DNA from: JAJFJD01 sp965228975 | Lineage (GTDB): Bacteria; Pseudomonadota; Alphaproteobacteria; UBA8366 | Assembly: GCA_965228975.1 (NCBI GenBank) | Contig: OZ245851.1 | Coordinates: 1,674,001-1,738,000 of the forward strand | Direction of reading: 5' to 3' | Length of the DNA stretch: 64,000 nucleotides | In this document: piece after piece, positions 35,815 through 45,963 of the stretch | Layout: each line of letters begins with the position of its first letter | How positions within the stretch are numbered: position 1 is the first letter of the stretch | Program-made: the position numbers and the translations under genes | The notes under the pieces: model-generated | Seen by the model: the letters and a program-made list of their open reading frames with translations, nothing else | Databases searched by the model: none | What the model was told of the DNA's origin: nothing

Positions 35815-37186
35815 GCTGACCGAGGATAACGCGAAAAATCTGAATGGTGTTGCGCATGGGGACGCGCGCTCGATCGGGCGCGCGCTCGTCATTTGTCCCG
35901 ACGTTCGCCGAACGGGCGGAAGCGCCGCCGTGCGCCGTCGCAGCGCCGAGTCCCAACTCGCGGAGGCTGTCGGCCTGACCGCGGCCATCAACCTGGAAGT
36001 AGCCCACAGCGAAACCGTGAAGCTTGCGCGGGTGATCCCATCTTCTTTTTTGGGGCGGGGCGTCATCGAACGGTTCAAGGACCTGATCAAAGCGCTGGAA
36101 GTGGATATCGTTATCGTCGATACGGCCCTGACGCCGGTACAGCAGCGCAATCTGGAACAGCAACTGGCCGCAAAGGTGATCGACCGGACCGGCCTGATCC
36201 TCGAGATTTTCGGTGCCCGGGCCCGAACGCACGAAGGCAGCCTTCAGGTCGAATTGGCCGCGTTGACCTATCAACGGTCGCGTCTGGTGCGAAGCTGGAC
36301 CCATCTCGAACGTCAACGCGGCGGTCACGGTTTCCTTGGGGGTCCGGGTGAAAGCCAGTTGGAAATTGACCGCCGGTTGATCGATCAGCGGATTGCCCGG
36401 CTCAAGAAAGAACTGGAAAGCGTTAAACGGACGCGCGGACTGCATCGCAAGGCGCGCAAGAAGGTACCGTATCCGGTGGTGGCACTGGTCGGCTATACGA
36501 ATGCCGGCAAGTCGACGCTGTTCAACCGGCTTTCCGGCGGCACGGCTTACGCAGAAGATTTGTTGTTTGCGACCCTCGATCCGACGATGCGGTCCGTGAC
36601 CTTGCCCTCGGGACATCAGATCATCTTGTCGGATACCGTCGGATTCATCTCGCAGTTGCCGACACAGCTCGTGGCATCGTTTCGGGCAACGCTCGAAGAG
36701 GTTGCCGAGGCGGACGTCATCCTGCATGTGCGGGATATCTCACATCCAGAAACCGATGCGCAGAATGCGGATGTTTTGGCGGTACTCGCCGAAATGGGGC
36801 TCGATCCGGATCAGCGCCGGCTGGAAATCTTGAATAAGATCGATTTGCTGAATCCGGATGAGAAGGACGTGGTCGCCGCGCGGGTTGCGCGGGACAAGGA
36901 CGCCGTTGCGCTGTCCGCCGTGTCGGGCGAGGGGTGCGATACGCTGCTTGATCGGCTGGCGGAATTGTTGTCCGAGGCCCGGTCCTATCAGCAGTATCGG
37001 CTGGATTTGTCCGATGGCGCCGCTCTTGCGTGGCTCTACGCCCATGGCAGGGTCATGGAACGGACGGAACAGGACGATTACGCGGTCATCGGCGTGGCGT
37101 TGGATCCGGCGGACGTATCGCGCTTCGAGCATCGTTTCCGGATTAAGTCGCTCGGAAAGAGCGAGGATTCGCCGCCGCACCGTTGA
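35804..37186 (+). CDS. hflX: GTPase HflX
   Basis: HflX is a ribosome-associated GTPase that rescues or splits stalled ribosomes, often under heat stress. The 460-residue protein has an N-terminal HflX domain, a coiled region, and the G domain with G1 GYTNAGKST, G3 LSDTVGFI and G4 NKIDLL. The conserved GGPGESQLEIDRR loop before the G domain is present. GTG is the start. The final bases overlap the promoter for groESL. Confidence 0.95.
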   Translation: MTVKLTEDNAKNLNGVAHGDARSIGRALVICPDVRRTGGSAAVRRRSAESQLAEAVGLTAAINLEVAHSETVKLARVIPSSFLGRGVIERFKDLIKALEVDIVIVDTALTPVQQRNLEQQLAAKVIDRTGLILEIFGARARTHEGSLQVELAALTYQRSRLVRSWTHLERQRGGHGFLGGPGESQLEIDRRLIDQRIARLKKELESVKRTRGLHRKARKKVPYPVVALVGYTNAGKSTLFNRLSGGTAYAEDLLFATLDPTMRSVTLPSGHQIILSDTVGFISQLPTQLVASFRATLEEVAEADVILHVRDISHPETDAQNADVLAVLAEMGLDPDQRRLEILNKIDLLNPDEKDVVAARVARDKDAVALSAVSGEGCDTLLDRLAELLSEARSYQQYRLDLSDGAALAWLYAHGRVMERTEQDDYAVIGVALDPADVSRFEHRFRIKSLGKSEDSPPHR

Positions 37187-37211
37187 CAGGCCGACACCGG
37201 CTTCCTATATG
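37183..37211 (+). promoter_or_regulatory. groESL promoter (heat-shock-like)
   Basis: TTGACA (37183-37188) and TATATG (37206-37211) are separated by 17 bases, an excellent housekeeping-type promoter. Read as GTTGAC and CTATAT it also resembles alphaproteobacterial RpoH promoters. The -35 overlaps the stop codon of hflX. The CIRCE operator begins 3 bases downstream, covering the likely start site. Confidence 0.65.
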
Positions 37212-37213
37212 CC

Positions 37214-37240
37214 TTGGCACTCGATGAGCAAGAGTGCTAA
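37214..37240 (+). promoter_or_regulatory. CIRCE operator (HrcA-binding)
   Basis: TTGGCACTC-N9-GAGTGCTAA is the CIRCE element with a single mismatch in the left arm (consensus TTAGCACTC). It lies between promoter and groES, so HrcA should repress groESL here. HrcA itself is not in the window. Confidence 0.9.
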
Positions 37241-37294
37241 TAGCGCGTATATCAACCCATTCGAAGCATATAAGACAAAGAAGGAGAGAGCCGC

Positions 37295-37582
37295 ATGAAG
37301 ATCAGGCCTCTGCATGACCGTGTGGTCGTTCGCCCGTTGGAATCCGAAGAGAAGACCGCTGGCGGAATCATCATCCCCGATACGGCGAAAGAGAAGCCGT
37401 CGGAAGGCGAAGTCGTTGCCGTCGGCCAGGGCGCCCGGACGGAAGAAGGCCGTGTTGTGCCGTTGGACGTCAAGAAAGGCGACCGCATCCTGTATGGCAA
37501 GTGGTCGGGCAACGAAGTGAAGGTCGACGGCGAAGACCTGTTGATCATGAAGGAAAGCGACATCATGGGCGTCATCGGCTAA
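37295..37582 (+). CDS. groES: Co-chaperonin GroES
   Basis: GroES caps GroEL during folding. The 95-residue protein has the expected start KIRPLHDRVVVRP, the mobile loop EEKTAGGIIIPDTA that contacts GroEL, and the SDIMGVIG end. AAGGAG precedes the ATG. It is regulated through the upstream CIRCE and promoter and is 41 bases from groEL. Confidence 0.98.
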   Translation: MKIRPLHDRVVVRPLESEEKTAGGIIIPDTAKEKPSEGEVVAVGQGARTEEGRVVPLDVKKGDRILYGKWSGNEVKVDGEDLLIMKESDIMGVIG

Positions 37583-37623
37583 CGCCGTGACCGCTCGGAT
37601 AGATAAGAAGGAAACCAACGCAA

Positions 37624-39273
<1,650 letters not shown>

Positions 39274-39298
39274 TCCTCGCGCTCACAATCCTGTACAT

Positions 39299-39330
39299 AA
39301 GGGCCGCGCACGTTGCGCGGCCCTTTGTCG
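39299..39330 (+). terminator. Rho-independent terminator after groEL
   Basis: A perfect 12-bp stem, AAGGGCCGCGCA paired with TGCGCGGCCCTT around a 3-base loop, is followed by TTGTCG. This is the strongest terminator visible in the window and ends the groESL transcript. Confidence 0.9.
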
Positions 39331-39354
39331 TTTCATCACAGGTTTCCCGTTTAT

Positions 39355-40155
39355 ATGCATCCCGATCCCGATCGCGTCTGTGAATTTCTGCGGGAAGCTG
39401 CCGAGCAGGATATCCTGCCCCGGTTCCAGGCGCTCGCCACGGGCGACATCATCGAGAAGAAGCCCGGCGATCTGGTGACCGTGGCAGATCTGGACGCGGA
39501 ACGCCGCCTGACCCGTCTGCTGACAGATCATCTGCCGGGATCGCATGTGGTGGGCGAGGAGGGCGTGCATCGCGATCCGGCGCTCTTCGAAAAACTCGAG
39601 ACGGTCGATCGCCTCTGGATCCTCGATCCCGTCGACGGAACTCAGAACTTCGCAGACGGTAAGCAGCCTTTCACGATCGTGCTGGCCTATTTGGTCGACG
39701 GGGTGGTTCGCGGCGCTTGGATCCATGACCCGGTGGGAGGAGACACTGCAACCGCCGAGGACGGGTCGGGGGCCTGGATCGGTGGCCGGCGTCTATGTGT
39801 TGCGGACGGCGGTTCCATCGAGGCGATGAGCGGGCTGATCAACTCGAACGCCTATGGTCGGCCGCACCGTGACCTTATTCGCGACAAGAAGGCAGCCTTC
39901 GGCCGTGTGCTGCGGTATCGCTGCGCCGGGCATGCCTTTCGGGTCTTGGCAAGCGGCGGACGTCATTTCTCGATCTATAACCGGCTTTGGCCTTGGGATC
40001 ATGCCGCGGGGGTGATGATCCATCGCGAGGCGGGCGGCTACACCGCGCGTGTCGACGGCGATTTGTACCGTCCGGTCGAACGGGTATCCGGCTGCCTCTC
40101 CGCGCCGGATATCGACACGTGGCAGCGGATCCACGAATTCCTGAAACCCGATTGA
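39355..40155 (+). CDS. Inositol monophosphatase family protein
   Basis: A 266-residue Mg-dependent phosphatase of the IMPase/FBPase superfamily. The metal-binding set is present: LVTVADLDAER, GEEGV, ILDPVDGTQNF and, near the end, WPWDHAAGVM. The true substrate may be inositol phosphate, PAP or histidinol phosphate; the sequence does not decide. The start at MHPDPDRV follows a weak AGG. It stands alone between groEL and the dehydrogenase gene. Confidence 0.88.
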   Translation: MHPDPDRVCEFLREAAEQDILPRFQALATGDIIEKKPGDLVTVADLDAERRLTRLLTDHLPGSHVVGEEGVHRDPALFEKLETVDRLWILDPVDGTQNFADGKQPFTIVLAYLVDGVVRGAWIHDPVGGDTATAEDGSGAWIGGRRLCVADGGSIEAMSGLINSNAYGRPHRDLIRDKKAAFGRVLRYRCAGHAFRVLASGGRHFSIYNRLWPWDHAAGVMIHREAGGYTARVDGDLYRPVERVSGCLSAPDIDTWQRIHEFLKPD

Positions 40156-40247
40156 GACGCCGCCTGCCGGGCGGTAGTATGCGCGCTTTCGCGGCGCCGC
40201 CATCCGGCCCGGTTTACAATGATCTTCGCGCAGGGGGAAAATTCGAC

Positions 40248-41117
40248 ATGACAAAAGTTGCGTTCATCGGTCTGGGCGTCATGGGCTATCACATGGCGGG
40301 GCATCTCAAGAAGGGCGGGCACGACGTCACCGTCTACAACCGCACCGCGGCGAAGGGACAAAAGTGGGTCAAGAAGTTCGGCGGCAAGGCCAAGCGCACG
40401 CCGCGCGACGCGGCCAAGGGCGCGGACATTGTCTTCACCTGCGTCGGCAACGACGACGACCTGCGCAGTGTTATCCTGGGGCCGAAGGGCGCATTCGCCG
40501 GGATGTCCAAAGGCAGCATCCTGGTCGATAACACCACAGCGTCGGCCGAAGTCGCGCGCGAATTGGCGGCGGTCGGTAAGAAACAGGGCATCGGGTTCAT
40601 CGATGCACCCGTATCGGGCGGCGAGGCCGGGGCGGTGAACGGTGTCCTGACCGTCATGTGTGGCGGCACCAAGGCGACCTTCAAGAAGGTCGAATCGGTC
40701 ATCGACTGCTACGCGCAAAAGGTCACTTTGATCGGGGCGACGGGCAGCGGCCAGTTGACCAAGATGGTCAACCAGATCTGCATCGCCGGCTTGGTCCAGG
40801 GCCTGTCCGAAGGCGTCAACTTCGGCCTGAAGGCCGGGCTCGACATGGAAAAGGTCATCGATACGATTTCCAAGGGCGCAGCCGGGTCCTGGCAGATGGA
40901 GAACCGGGCGCCGACCATGTGCGAGGGTAAGTTCGATTTCGGATTCGCCGTCGATTGGATGCGCAAGGATCTCGGCATCGCGTTGGAGGAAGCCAATCAG
41001 AACGGGGCGCGGCTGCCGGTCGCGGCCTTGGTCGACCAGTTCTACGCAACGGTGCAGGCGCGCGGCGGCAACCGCTGGGATACCTCCAGCCTGATCCATC
41101 TGTTGATGAAGGACTAA
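40248..41117 (+). CDS. 3-hydroxyisobutyrate dehydrogenase-family NAD(P)-dependent oxidoreductase
   Basis: A 289-residue beta-hydroxyacid dehydrogenase. The dinucleotide motif GLGVMGYHMA is at about residues 8-17, the substrate motif DAPVSGGEAGA lies near 120, and the catalytic Lys is in SGQLTKMVNQ. Members oxidise 3-hydroxyisobutyrate, tartronate semialdehyde, glyoxylate or related acids; which one is unknown. AGGGGG precedes the ATG. A DUF3095 gene follows 63 bases later. Confidence 0.88.
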   Translation: MTKVAFIGLGVMGYHMAGHLKKGGHDVTVYNRTAAKGQKWVKKFGGKAKRTPRDAAKGADIVFTCVGNDDDLRSVILGPKGAFAGMSKGSILVDNTTASAEVARELAAVGKKQGIGFIDAPVSGGEAGAVNGVLTVMCGGTKATFKKVESVIDCYAQKVTLIGATGSGQLTKMVNQICIAGLVQGLSEGVNFGLKAGLDMEKVIDTISKGAAGSWQMENRAPTMCEGKFDFGFAVDWMRKDLGIALEEANQNGARLPVAALVDQFYATVQARGGNRWDTSSLIHLLMKD

Positions 41118-41180
41118 ATCCGGCCGACATCGGCGGCCCGGAACCAAACGGCCTGAAATTGGCCGGGAAGGGCGGGCAAC

Positions 41181-42401
41181 GTGCAGCGGCAACATTCCGG
41201 CGGCTACGCCCGCGCGGCGAAGGGAAGGGCGGGCTTCTACGCCGAGATTCCGGCATTTTCGGATTTCGTATCCTTTACTGATCCGGAGCACTACCGGCCG
41301 GCTCCGCCCGACTGGCTCGTCGTCATTGCCGATATCGAAGGGTCCACGGCAGCCATCGAGGAGGGCCGCTACAAACACGTCAACATGGTCGGCGCCGCCT
41401 GCATCACGGCGGTGCTCAACGCGGTCGACGACGTCGATGTTCCGTTTGTCTTCGGTGGTGACGGCGCAACGCTGCTAATCCCGCCGCAATCGGAAGCGCC
41501 GGTGCGCACGGCGCTGTCGGGCCTGCAGCAGCTGTCACAGAAAGTCTTTGGTTTGTCCTTGCGCGTGGGGCTGGTGCCGGTCGCGGAAATAACCGCGCGC
41601 GGATGCACCATCCGGATCGCCCGGTACGGATTGAGCACCGAGAATTCGCTCGCCTTCTTCGCCGGGGGTGGGGTCGAGTTGGCGGAATCCCTGATAAAGG
41701 GCGCGGTCGACGACGGCCGGTACTGTATGGATGCCTCGGACAGCGCGGAAGGTCCCGATCTTTCGGGCCTGTCCTGCCGTTGGGAGCCGCTGAGGTCCAG
41801 CAACGGTGTCATGCTGGCGATCCTGGTGCAGGCTTTGGATCGGGCGCCGGACAGCGCAGGGAAGACCTATCGAACGGTTGCCGCGCGCATCATGGAAATC
41901 GTCGGTAGCGGCGCGGACGCGGGCAACCCGGTTTCCGAGGCGATGCTGCGCTTCCGATGGCCGCCGCGCGGTTTGGCGTTGGAAGCCCAGACGGCCGCAA
42001 CCCGGGAACCGTTGTGGCGGGCGCGCCTTCGGGTGCACAAGGAGAGTTTCTTCCAATGGATCGCCAACCGCTACGACCTGACCATCGGTCCGCTAAACGC
42101 CAAACGCTACCGCACGGAGTTGTTGCTTAACGCGGATTACCGGCGATTCGACGATACGCTGCGGCTGGTCGTCGACGTCAGCGCGGCGCAAGCCCGCGAC
42201 ATCACGGCCTTCCTGGATGAGCAAAACGCGGCAGGACGGGTCGCCTACGGCATCCACCGGTCGGACGAGGCCTTGATGACCTGTCTGGTATTCTCGCTGG
42301 AAGCCAGCGATCACCTGCACTTTATCGACGGGGCGGATGGCGGTTTTGCGCTGGCGGCACGGCAGCTCAAGGCCCAATTGGCATCAGCCAAGCCTTTCTA
42401 G
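41181..42401 (+). CDS. DUF3095 family protein with cyclase-like metal sites
   Basis: A 406-residue protein. The segments VVIADIEGSTAAIEEGRYK (Asp51) and VPFVFGGDGATLLIP (Asp94) match DUF3095. They resemble the two metal-binding aspartates of class III nucleotidyl cyclases, where a D-I-x-G-S/F loop and a G-D-G/x turn hold Mg ions. The C-terminal half has no motif I recognise. Cyclase or nucleotide-binding activity is therefore inference. GTG is the start. It converges with mazG, whose stop is one base away. Confidence 0.7.
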   Translation: MQRQHSGGYARAAKGRAGFYAEIPAFSDFVSFTDPEHYRPAPPDWLVVIADIEGSTAAIEEGRYKHVNMVGAACITAVLNAVDDVDVPFVFGGDGATLLIPPQSEAPVRTALSGLQQLSQKVFGLSLRVGLVPVAEITARGCTIRIARYGLSTENSLAFFAGGGVELAESLIKGAVDDGRYCMDASDSAEGPDLSGLSCRWEPLRSSNGVMLAILVQALDRAPDSAGKTYRTVAARIMEIVGSGADAGNPVSEAMLRFRWPPRGLALEAQTAATREPLWRARLRVHKESFFQWIANRYDLTIGPLNAKRYRTELLLNADYRRFDDTLRLVVDVSAAQARDITAFLDEQNAAGRVAYGIHRSDEALMTCLVFSLEASDHLHFIDGADGGFALAARQLKAQLASAKPF

Positions 42402-42402
42402 G

Positions 42403-43203
42403 TCAGCGTGAGTCGAGTTTTGCCGTTTGCCACCGTTCTTCCATTTCCTCCAAGGACGCATCGGTGATGTCACGGCTTTCGGCGGCGAAACTGTCCTCGA
42501 CCGCGCGGAACCGGCGCTCGAACTTGCGGTTGGTGCGGCGTAGGGCCTCTTCGGGATCGACCTTGAGGTGGCGCGCGAGGTTGGCGACGCAGAAGAGCAT
42601 ATCGCCCAGTTCGTCTTCCAGCCGGTCGGCGGGGGCTCGGTTGATGATTTCGGTGCGCAATTCGCCGATTTCCTCAGCCAGTTTGTCGAAAACCTGCTCG
42701 ACATCGGGCCAATCGAACCCGACGCGGGCGGCGCGCTTCGTGAGTTTCTCGGCGCGGGTCAGCGCGGGGAGGGGGAGCGGCACACCGTCGATGGCGCTGG
42801 GCCGTTGGCCGCCGGCCTCGGCTTTCTCCGCGCGTTCGGCGGCTTTCTGCGCTTCCCAGTTGGCGGTCTGTGCGTCCGCGGTCTCGACACTGTCGTCGCC
42901 GAAGACATGCGGATGGCGGCGGATCATTTTGTCGGCGATGGTCTTGGCGACCGAGTCGAAGTCGAAATTCCCGTCTTCCTCGGCCATACGGGCGTGATAG
43001 ACCACTTGCAAGAGAAGATCGCCAAGTTCTTCTTTCAATGCGGGCATGTCTTTTTGGGCGATCGCGTCGGCGACCTCGTAGGCTTCTTCGATGGTATAGG
43101 GCGCGATGGTGTCGAAGGTCTGCTCGATATCCCACGGGCAGCCGGTCGCTGGGTCGCGCAGCCGTGCCATCACCTTGATCAACCGGGAAATTTCAGCGCT
43201 CAT
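42403..43203 (-). CDS. mazG: Nucleoside triphosphate pyrophosphohydrolase MazG
   Basis: MazG hydrolyses NTPs and dNTPs to monophosphates and pyrophosphate, clearing aberrant nucleotides or modulating stress. The 266-residue protein has two MazG repeats, each with EEExxE-type metal sites: TIEEAYEVADAI with EELGDLLLQVVYH, and EEIGELRTE with EDELGDMLFCVAN. CPWD near the start is also typical. The family size is usual. The start is the ATG before SAEISRLIKV; an upstream ATG would add Pro-rich residues with no similarity. Confidence 0.95.
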   Translation of the reverse strand: MSAEISRLIKVMARLRDPATGCPWDIEQTFDTIAPYTIEEAYEVADAIAQKDMPALKEELGDLLLQVVYHARMAEEDGNFDFDSVAKTIADKMIRRHPHVFGDDSVETADAQTANWEAQKAAERAEKAEAGGQRPSAIDGVPLPLPALTRAEKLTKRAARVGFDWPDVEQVFDKLAEEIGELRTEIINRAPADRLEDELGDMLFCVANLARHLKVDPEEALRRTNRKFERRFRAVEDSFAAESRDITDASLEEMEERWQTAKLDSR

Positions 43204-43304
43204 CGGGCCGGATCCTCGCGAAGTTGTGTGTTTGACCGGGGGGTGCGGCAGGCTTACCATCGCGGCTCATTTCCTACTCTTAACCCGATTCTGTGGAGCG
43301 CTGC

Positions 43305-44906
43305 ATGCGTAATCTGGACCTTCCAGGCCGCTCGCCCGTCCGGTCGTTGAACGGAATGGCCGCGACCTCTCATCCGCTGTCGACGATGACCGCGATTCAA
43401 GTGTTGCAGGACGGCGGCAACGCGATGGACGCGGCGGTGGCCGCTTGCGCCGTGCAATGCGTGGTCGAGCCGGAATCGACCGGCATCGGCGGCGACTGCT
43501 TCATGCTGCTCGCGCCGGAGGGCGAGGAAGAGATCATCGCCTTCAACGGGTCGGGCCGCGCGCCCGCCGCCGCGGACCCGGATTGGTATGTCGAGAACGG
43601 CATCACGACGATCGAGCAGCACACGCCGCATGCGGTGACGGTGCCGGGCGCGATCGATGCCTGGCAGACGTTGATCGAGAAGCATGGTTCCAAGAGTCTC
43701 GGAGAACTGCTGCAGCCGGCAATCCGCTTCGCGAAGGAAGGATATCCGCTGTCGTCCCGTGTCGCCTTCGATTTCGCGGGTAATGTCGCGACGCTCAGCC
43801 ACGATCCGGGCACCAAAGCGGTGTTCCTGCCCGGCGGCAAACCGCCCGCGGAGGGAACGGTGCACCGCCAGGAGAAATTGGCCGCGACGATGGAAGTCAT
43901 CGCCGAACAGGGCCGCGATGGCTTCTACTCCGGCTGGGTCGCCGAGGATATCGTCTCCCATCTGCAGGAGCTTGGCGGCCATCACACGATGGACGATTTC
44001 GCCGGTGCCAGGGGAATGGGCGAGTATGTGACGCCGGTGAAGACCGATTACCGCGATCACACGGTCTATGAATGCCCGCCCAACGGGCAGGGCATTATCG
44101 CGCTGGAAATCCTCAACATCCTGTCCGGCTACGATCTCTCGGCCATGAACCCGCTGTCGGTCGAGCGGCTGCATCTGGAGATCGAGGCCGCACGGCTGGC
44201 TTACGGCGACCGGGATACGATAGTGGCCGATCCGGCGCGCGCGCAGGTGCCGATTGACTGGATGTTGAGCGACGAGCATGCCGATGAGTTGCGCAACGTC
44301 ATCGCGATGGACCGCGCCATGTCGGACATCCCGCCGGCGGTCCTGCCGACGCATCACGACACGATCTACCTGACCGTGGTGGACAAGGACCGCAACACGG
44401 TCAGTTTCATCAATTCACTGTTCAGTGGATTCGGCAGTGGCATCATGGGACCGAAATCAGGCGTCATGTTACAGAACCGCGGCTGCGGATTCGTCGTAGA
44501 GCCGGGCCACCCCAATTGTATCGAGCCGGGCAAGCGCCCGCTGCACACGATCATCCCCGGCATGATGGCGAAGGACGGCAAGGCGGTGATGCCCTTCGGC
44601 GTGATGGGCGGCGCGTATCAGGCGCTGGGACATGCCCATCTTCTGTCGAACATCCTGGATTTCGGCATGGATGTGCAGGAAGCGATTGATTTTCCGCGAT
44701 TCATGTCCGCCCCGAATACCAAGCAAGTGGATGTGGAAACCGGCGTGCCGTCGGAGGTCCGCGATGGGTTGAAGCGTCTGGGTCACGACCTCACCGACGC
44801 GTCGCGGCCGATCGGCGGCGGGCAGGCGATCCAGATCGACTGGCGGGAAGGGACCCTTGCCGGCGGCTCCGACCCGCGTAAGGACGGATGCGCTTTAGGA
44901 TACTAA
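43305..44906 (+). CDS. Gamma-glutamyltransferase-family Ntn hydrolase, no signal peptide
   Basis: A 533-residue Ntn-hydrolase precursor. HHDTIYLTVVD includes the catalytic Thr353, where autocleavage would give a large and a small subunit. The family blocks STGIGGDCFML, EYVTPVKTDYRDHTVYECPPNGQG and INSLFSGFGSGI are present. No signal peptide is seen, so it would stay in the cytoplasm, unlike classical GGT, and may be a GGT-like amidase of another substrate. GGAG precedes ATG 43305, which is preferred to GTG 43293. Confidence 0.85.
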   Translation: MRNLDLPGRSPVRSLNGMAATSHPLSTMTAIQVLQDGGNAMDAAVAACAVQCVVEPESTGIGGDCFMLLAPEGEEEIIAFNGSGRAPAAADPDWYVENGITTIEQHTPHAVTVPGAIDAWQTLIEKHGSKSLGELLQPAIRFAKEGYPLSSRVAFDFAGNVATLSHDPGTKAVFLPGGKPPAEGTVHRQEKLAATMEVIAEQGRDGFYSGWVAEDIVSHLQELGGHHTMDDFAGARGMGEYVTPVKTDYRDHTVYECPPNGQGIIALEILNILSGYDLSAMNPLSVERLHLEIEAARLAYGDRDTIVADPARAQVPIDWMLSDEHADELRNVIAMDRAMSDIPPAVLPTHHDTIYLTVVDKDRNTVSFINSLFSGFGSGIMGPKSGVMLQNRGCGFVVEPGHPNCIEPGKRPLHTIIPGMMAKDGKAVMPFGVMGGAYQALGHAHLLSNILDFGMDVQEAIDFPRFMSAPNTKQVDVETGVPSEVRDGLKRLGHDLTDASRPIGGGQAIQIDWREGTLAGGSDPRKDGCALGY

Positions 44907-45006
44907 GGTTCTCGGAGGGTGACGGCGCCGGGTCATCCGGCTAAAAAGGGCGTGGCGCAAACCGTACCGTTGAATCGTCCGGCATGGTGCCGGCCCTGGC
45001 GTGCTG

Positions 45007-45030
45007 ATCGACGGTCCGAGATCCGTCGAT
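45007..45030. repeat. 8-bp inverted repeat upstream of a small RHH-like gene
   Basis: ATCGACGG-N8-CCGTCGAT is a perfect 8-bp inverted repeat, 33 bases before the start of the small gene downstream. It could be an operator for that protein or a hairpin. No T-run follows, so a terminator is unlikely. A second GC-rich hairpin, CCGGCA-TGG-TGCCGG (44979-44993), lies just before it. Confidence 0.5.
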
Positions 45031-45063
45031 GCAAGACTCGGCGATCCTAGAAGGGAGTCGGCC

Positions 45064-45330
45064 ATGGCCACGGCGAAATCCCAACGCAAATGGCGGAACA
45101 AGAACCGTTTCGTGAAAACACAGCTCAACGTCATGGCGCGTCGGCTCGTGCATGACGATCTCGACGATATCGCGTCGCGGTTCGACCTGCGGGGCAAGGC
45201 GGAGGCGGTCAGTTTCGCATCCTTCATGACGAAGGGCTTGATGCAATACGCCGAGCACAACGTCGAGGCGCAGCGGCTCGTCGAGTTGTTCGCGGAGGCA
45301 TTCGAGCGCGACCGCGATCTCTATAAATAG
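45064..45330 (+). CDS. Small protein with ribbon-helix-helix-like pattern
   Basis: An 88-residue basic protein I do not recognise by name. After a Lys/Arg-rich start, it shows a short beta-like stretch (KTQLNVMA), a helix (LVHDDLDDIASRF), a turn (DLRGK) and a second helix (AEAVSFASFMTKGLMQYAE). This beta-alpha-alpha order with a KAEAV turn recalls Arc/MetJ-type ribbon-helix-helix DNA-binding proteins, but that is inference only. GGGAG lies 6 bases before the ATG. It precedes the decarboxylase genes on the same strand and may regulate them. Confidence 0.7.
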   Translation: MATAKSQRKWRNKNRFVKTQLNVMARRLVHDDLDDIASRFDLRGKAEAVSFASFMTKGLMQYAEHNVEAQRLVELFAEAFERDRDLYK

Positions 45331-45429
45331 AAGTGATCGGCACATTGCGTTTTGGAATTCGCTCCGTCGCGCGGAAAAGGTTAAGATCGCGCCGCATCGA
45401 TTCACTGTTTCGAGAGACGATACCCATTC

Positions 45430-45963
45430 ATGACTGATACCGCTTTGAATTGGCCCGCGGAGGTCTTCGAGACCCTACAGGCCGAAGGCATCACGCAGGT
45501 CTGTCACGTGCCCGACGCTGGGCATAGCCGCCTGATCAAGATGTGTGAAGAAGACAACGCCATGTCGACCCTAACCTGCACGACCGAGCAGGAAGGCATC
45601 TATGCGCTGGCCGGCGCGTATCTCGGCGGCGCCAAGGGCGTGATGCTGCTGCAGAGCAGCGGCGTCGGCAATATCATCAACGCATTGGCGATGCCGAATA
45701 CCTGCCGCATTCCGCTGCTGATGGTCGTGACGATGCGCGGCGAATGGGGCGAATTCAATTCGTGGCAGGTGCCAATGGGCCAAGGGACACCGGGCAGCCT
45801 CGAGGCGATGGGCACGCGCCTGATCCGTGTCGACGATGGCGCCGAGGTGCCGTCCGCCGTGAAGGCCGCGGCCCGGCTGGCCTTCGACGGACAACAGATG
45901 GTGGCCGTGCTGATCTCGCAAAGGGCTCTCGGCTTCAAGGATTTCAGGGAGTTGGCGAAATGA
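45430..45963 (+). CDS. TPP-dependent decarboxylase, PYR-domain (alpha) subunit
   Basis: A 177-residue protein of the TPP-enzyme N-terminal (PYR) family. The TTEQEGIYALAGAYLGG block contains Glu53, which activates the cofactor, and LLQSSGVGNIINAL is typical of the sulfopyruvate/phosphonopyruvate decarboxylase type. The length is close to ComD of archaea, which is also a separate subunit. It overlaps the next gene by ATGA, so the pair forms one split enzyme. Its keto-acid substrate (sulfopyruvate, phosphonopyruvate or another) is not known. Confidence 0.82.
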   Translation: MTDTALNWPAEVFETLQAEGITQVCHVPDAGHSRLIKMCEEDNAMSTLTCTTEQEGIYALAGAYLGGAKGVMLLQSSGVGNIINALAMPNTCRIPLLMVVTMRGEWGEFNSWQVPMGQGTPGSLEAMGTRLIRVDDGAEVPSAVKAAARLAFDGQQMVAVLISQRALGFKDFRELAK

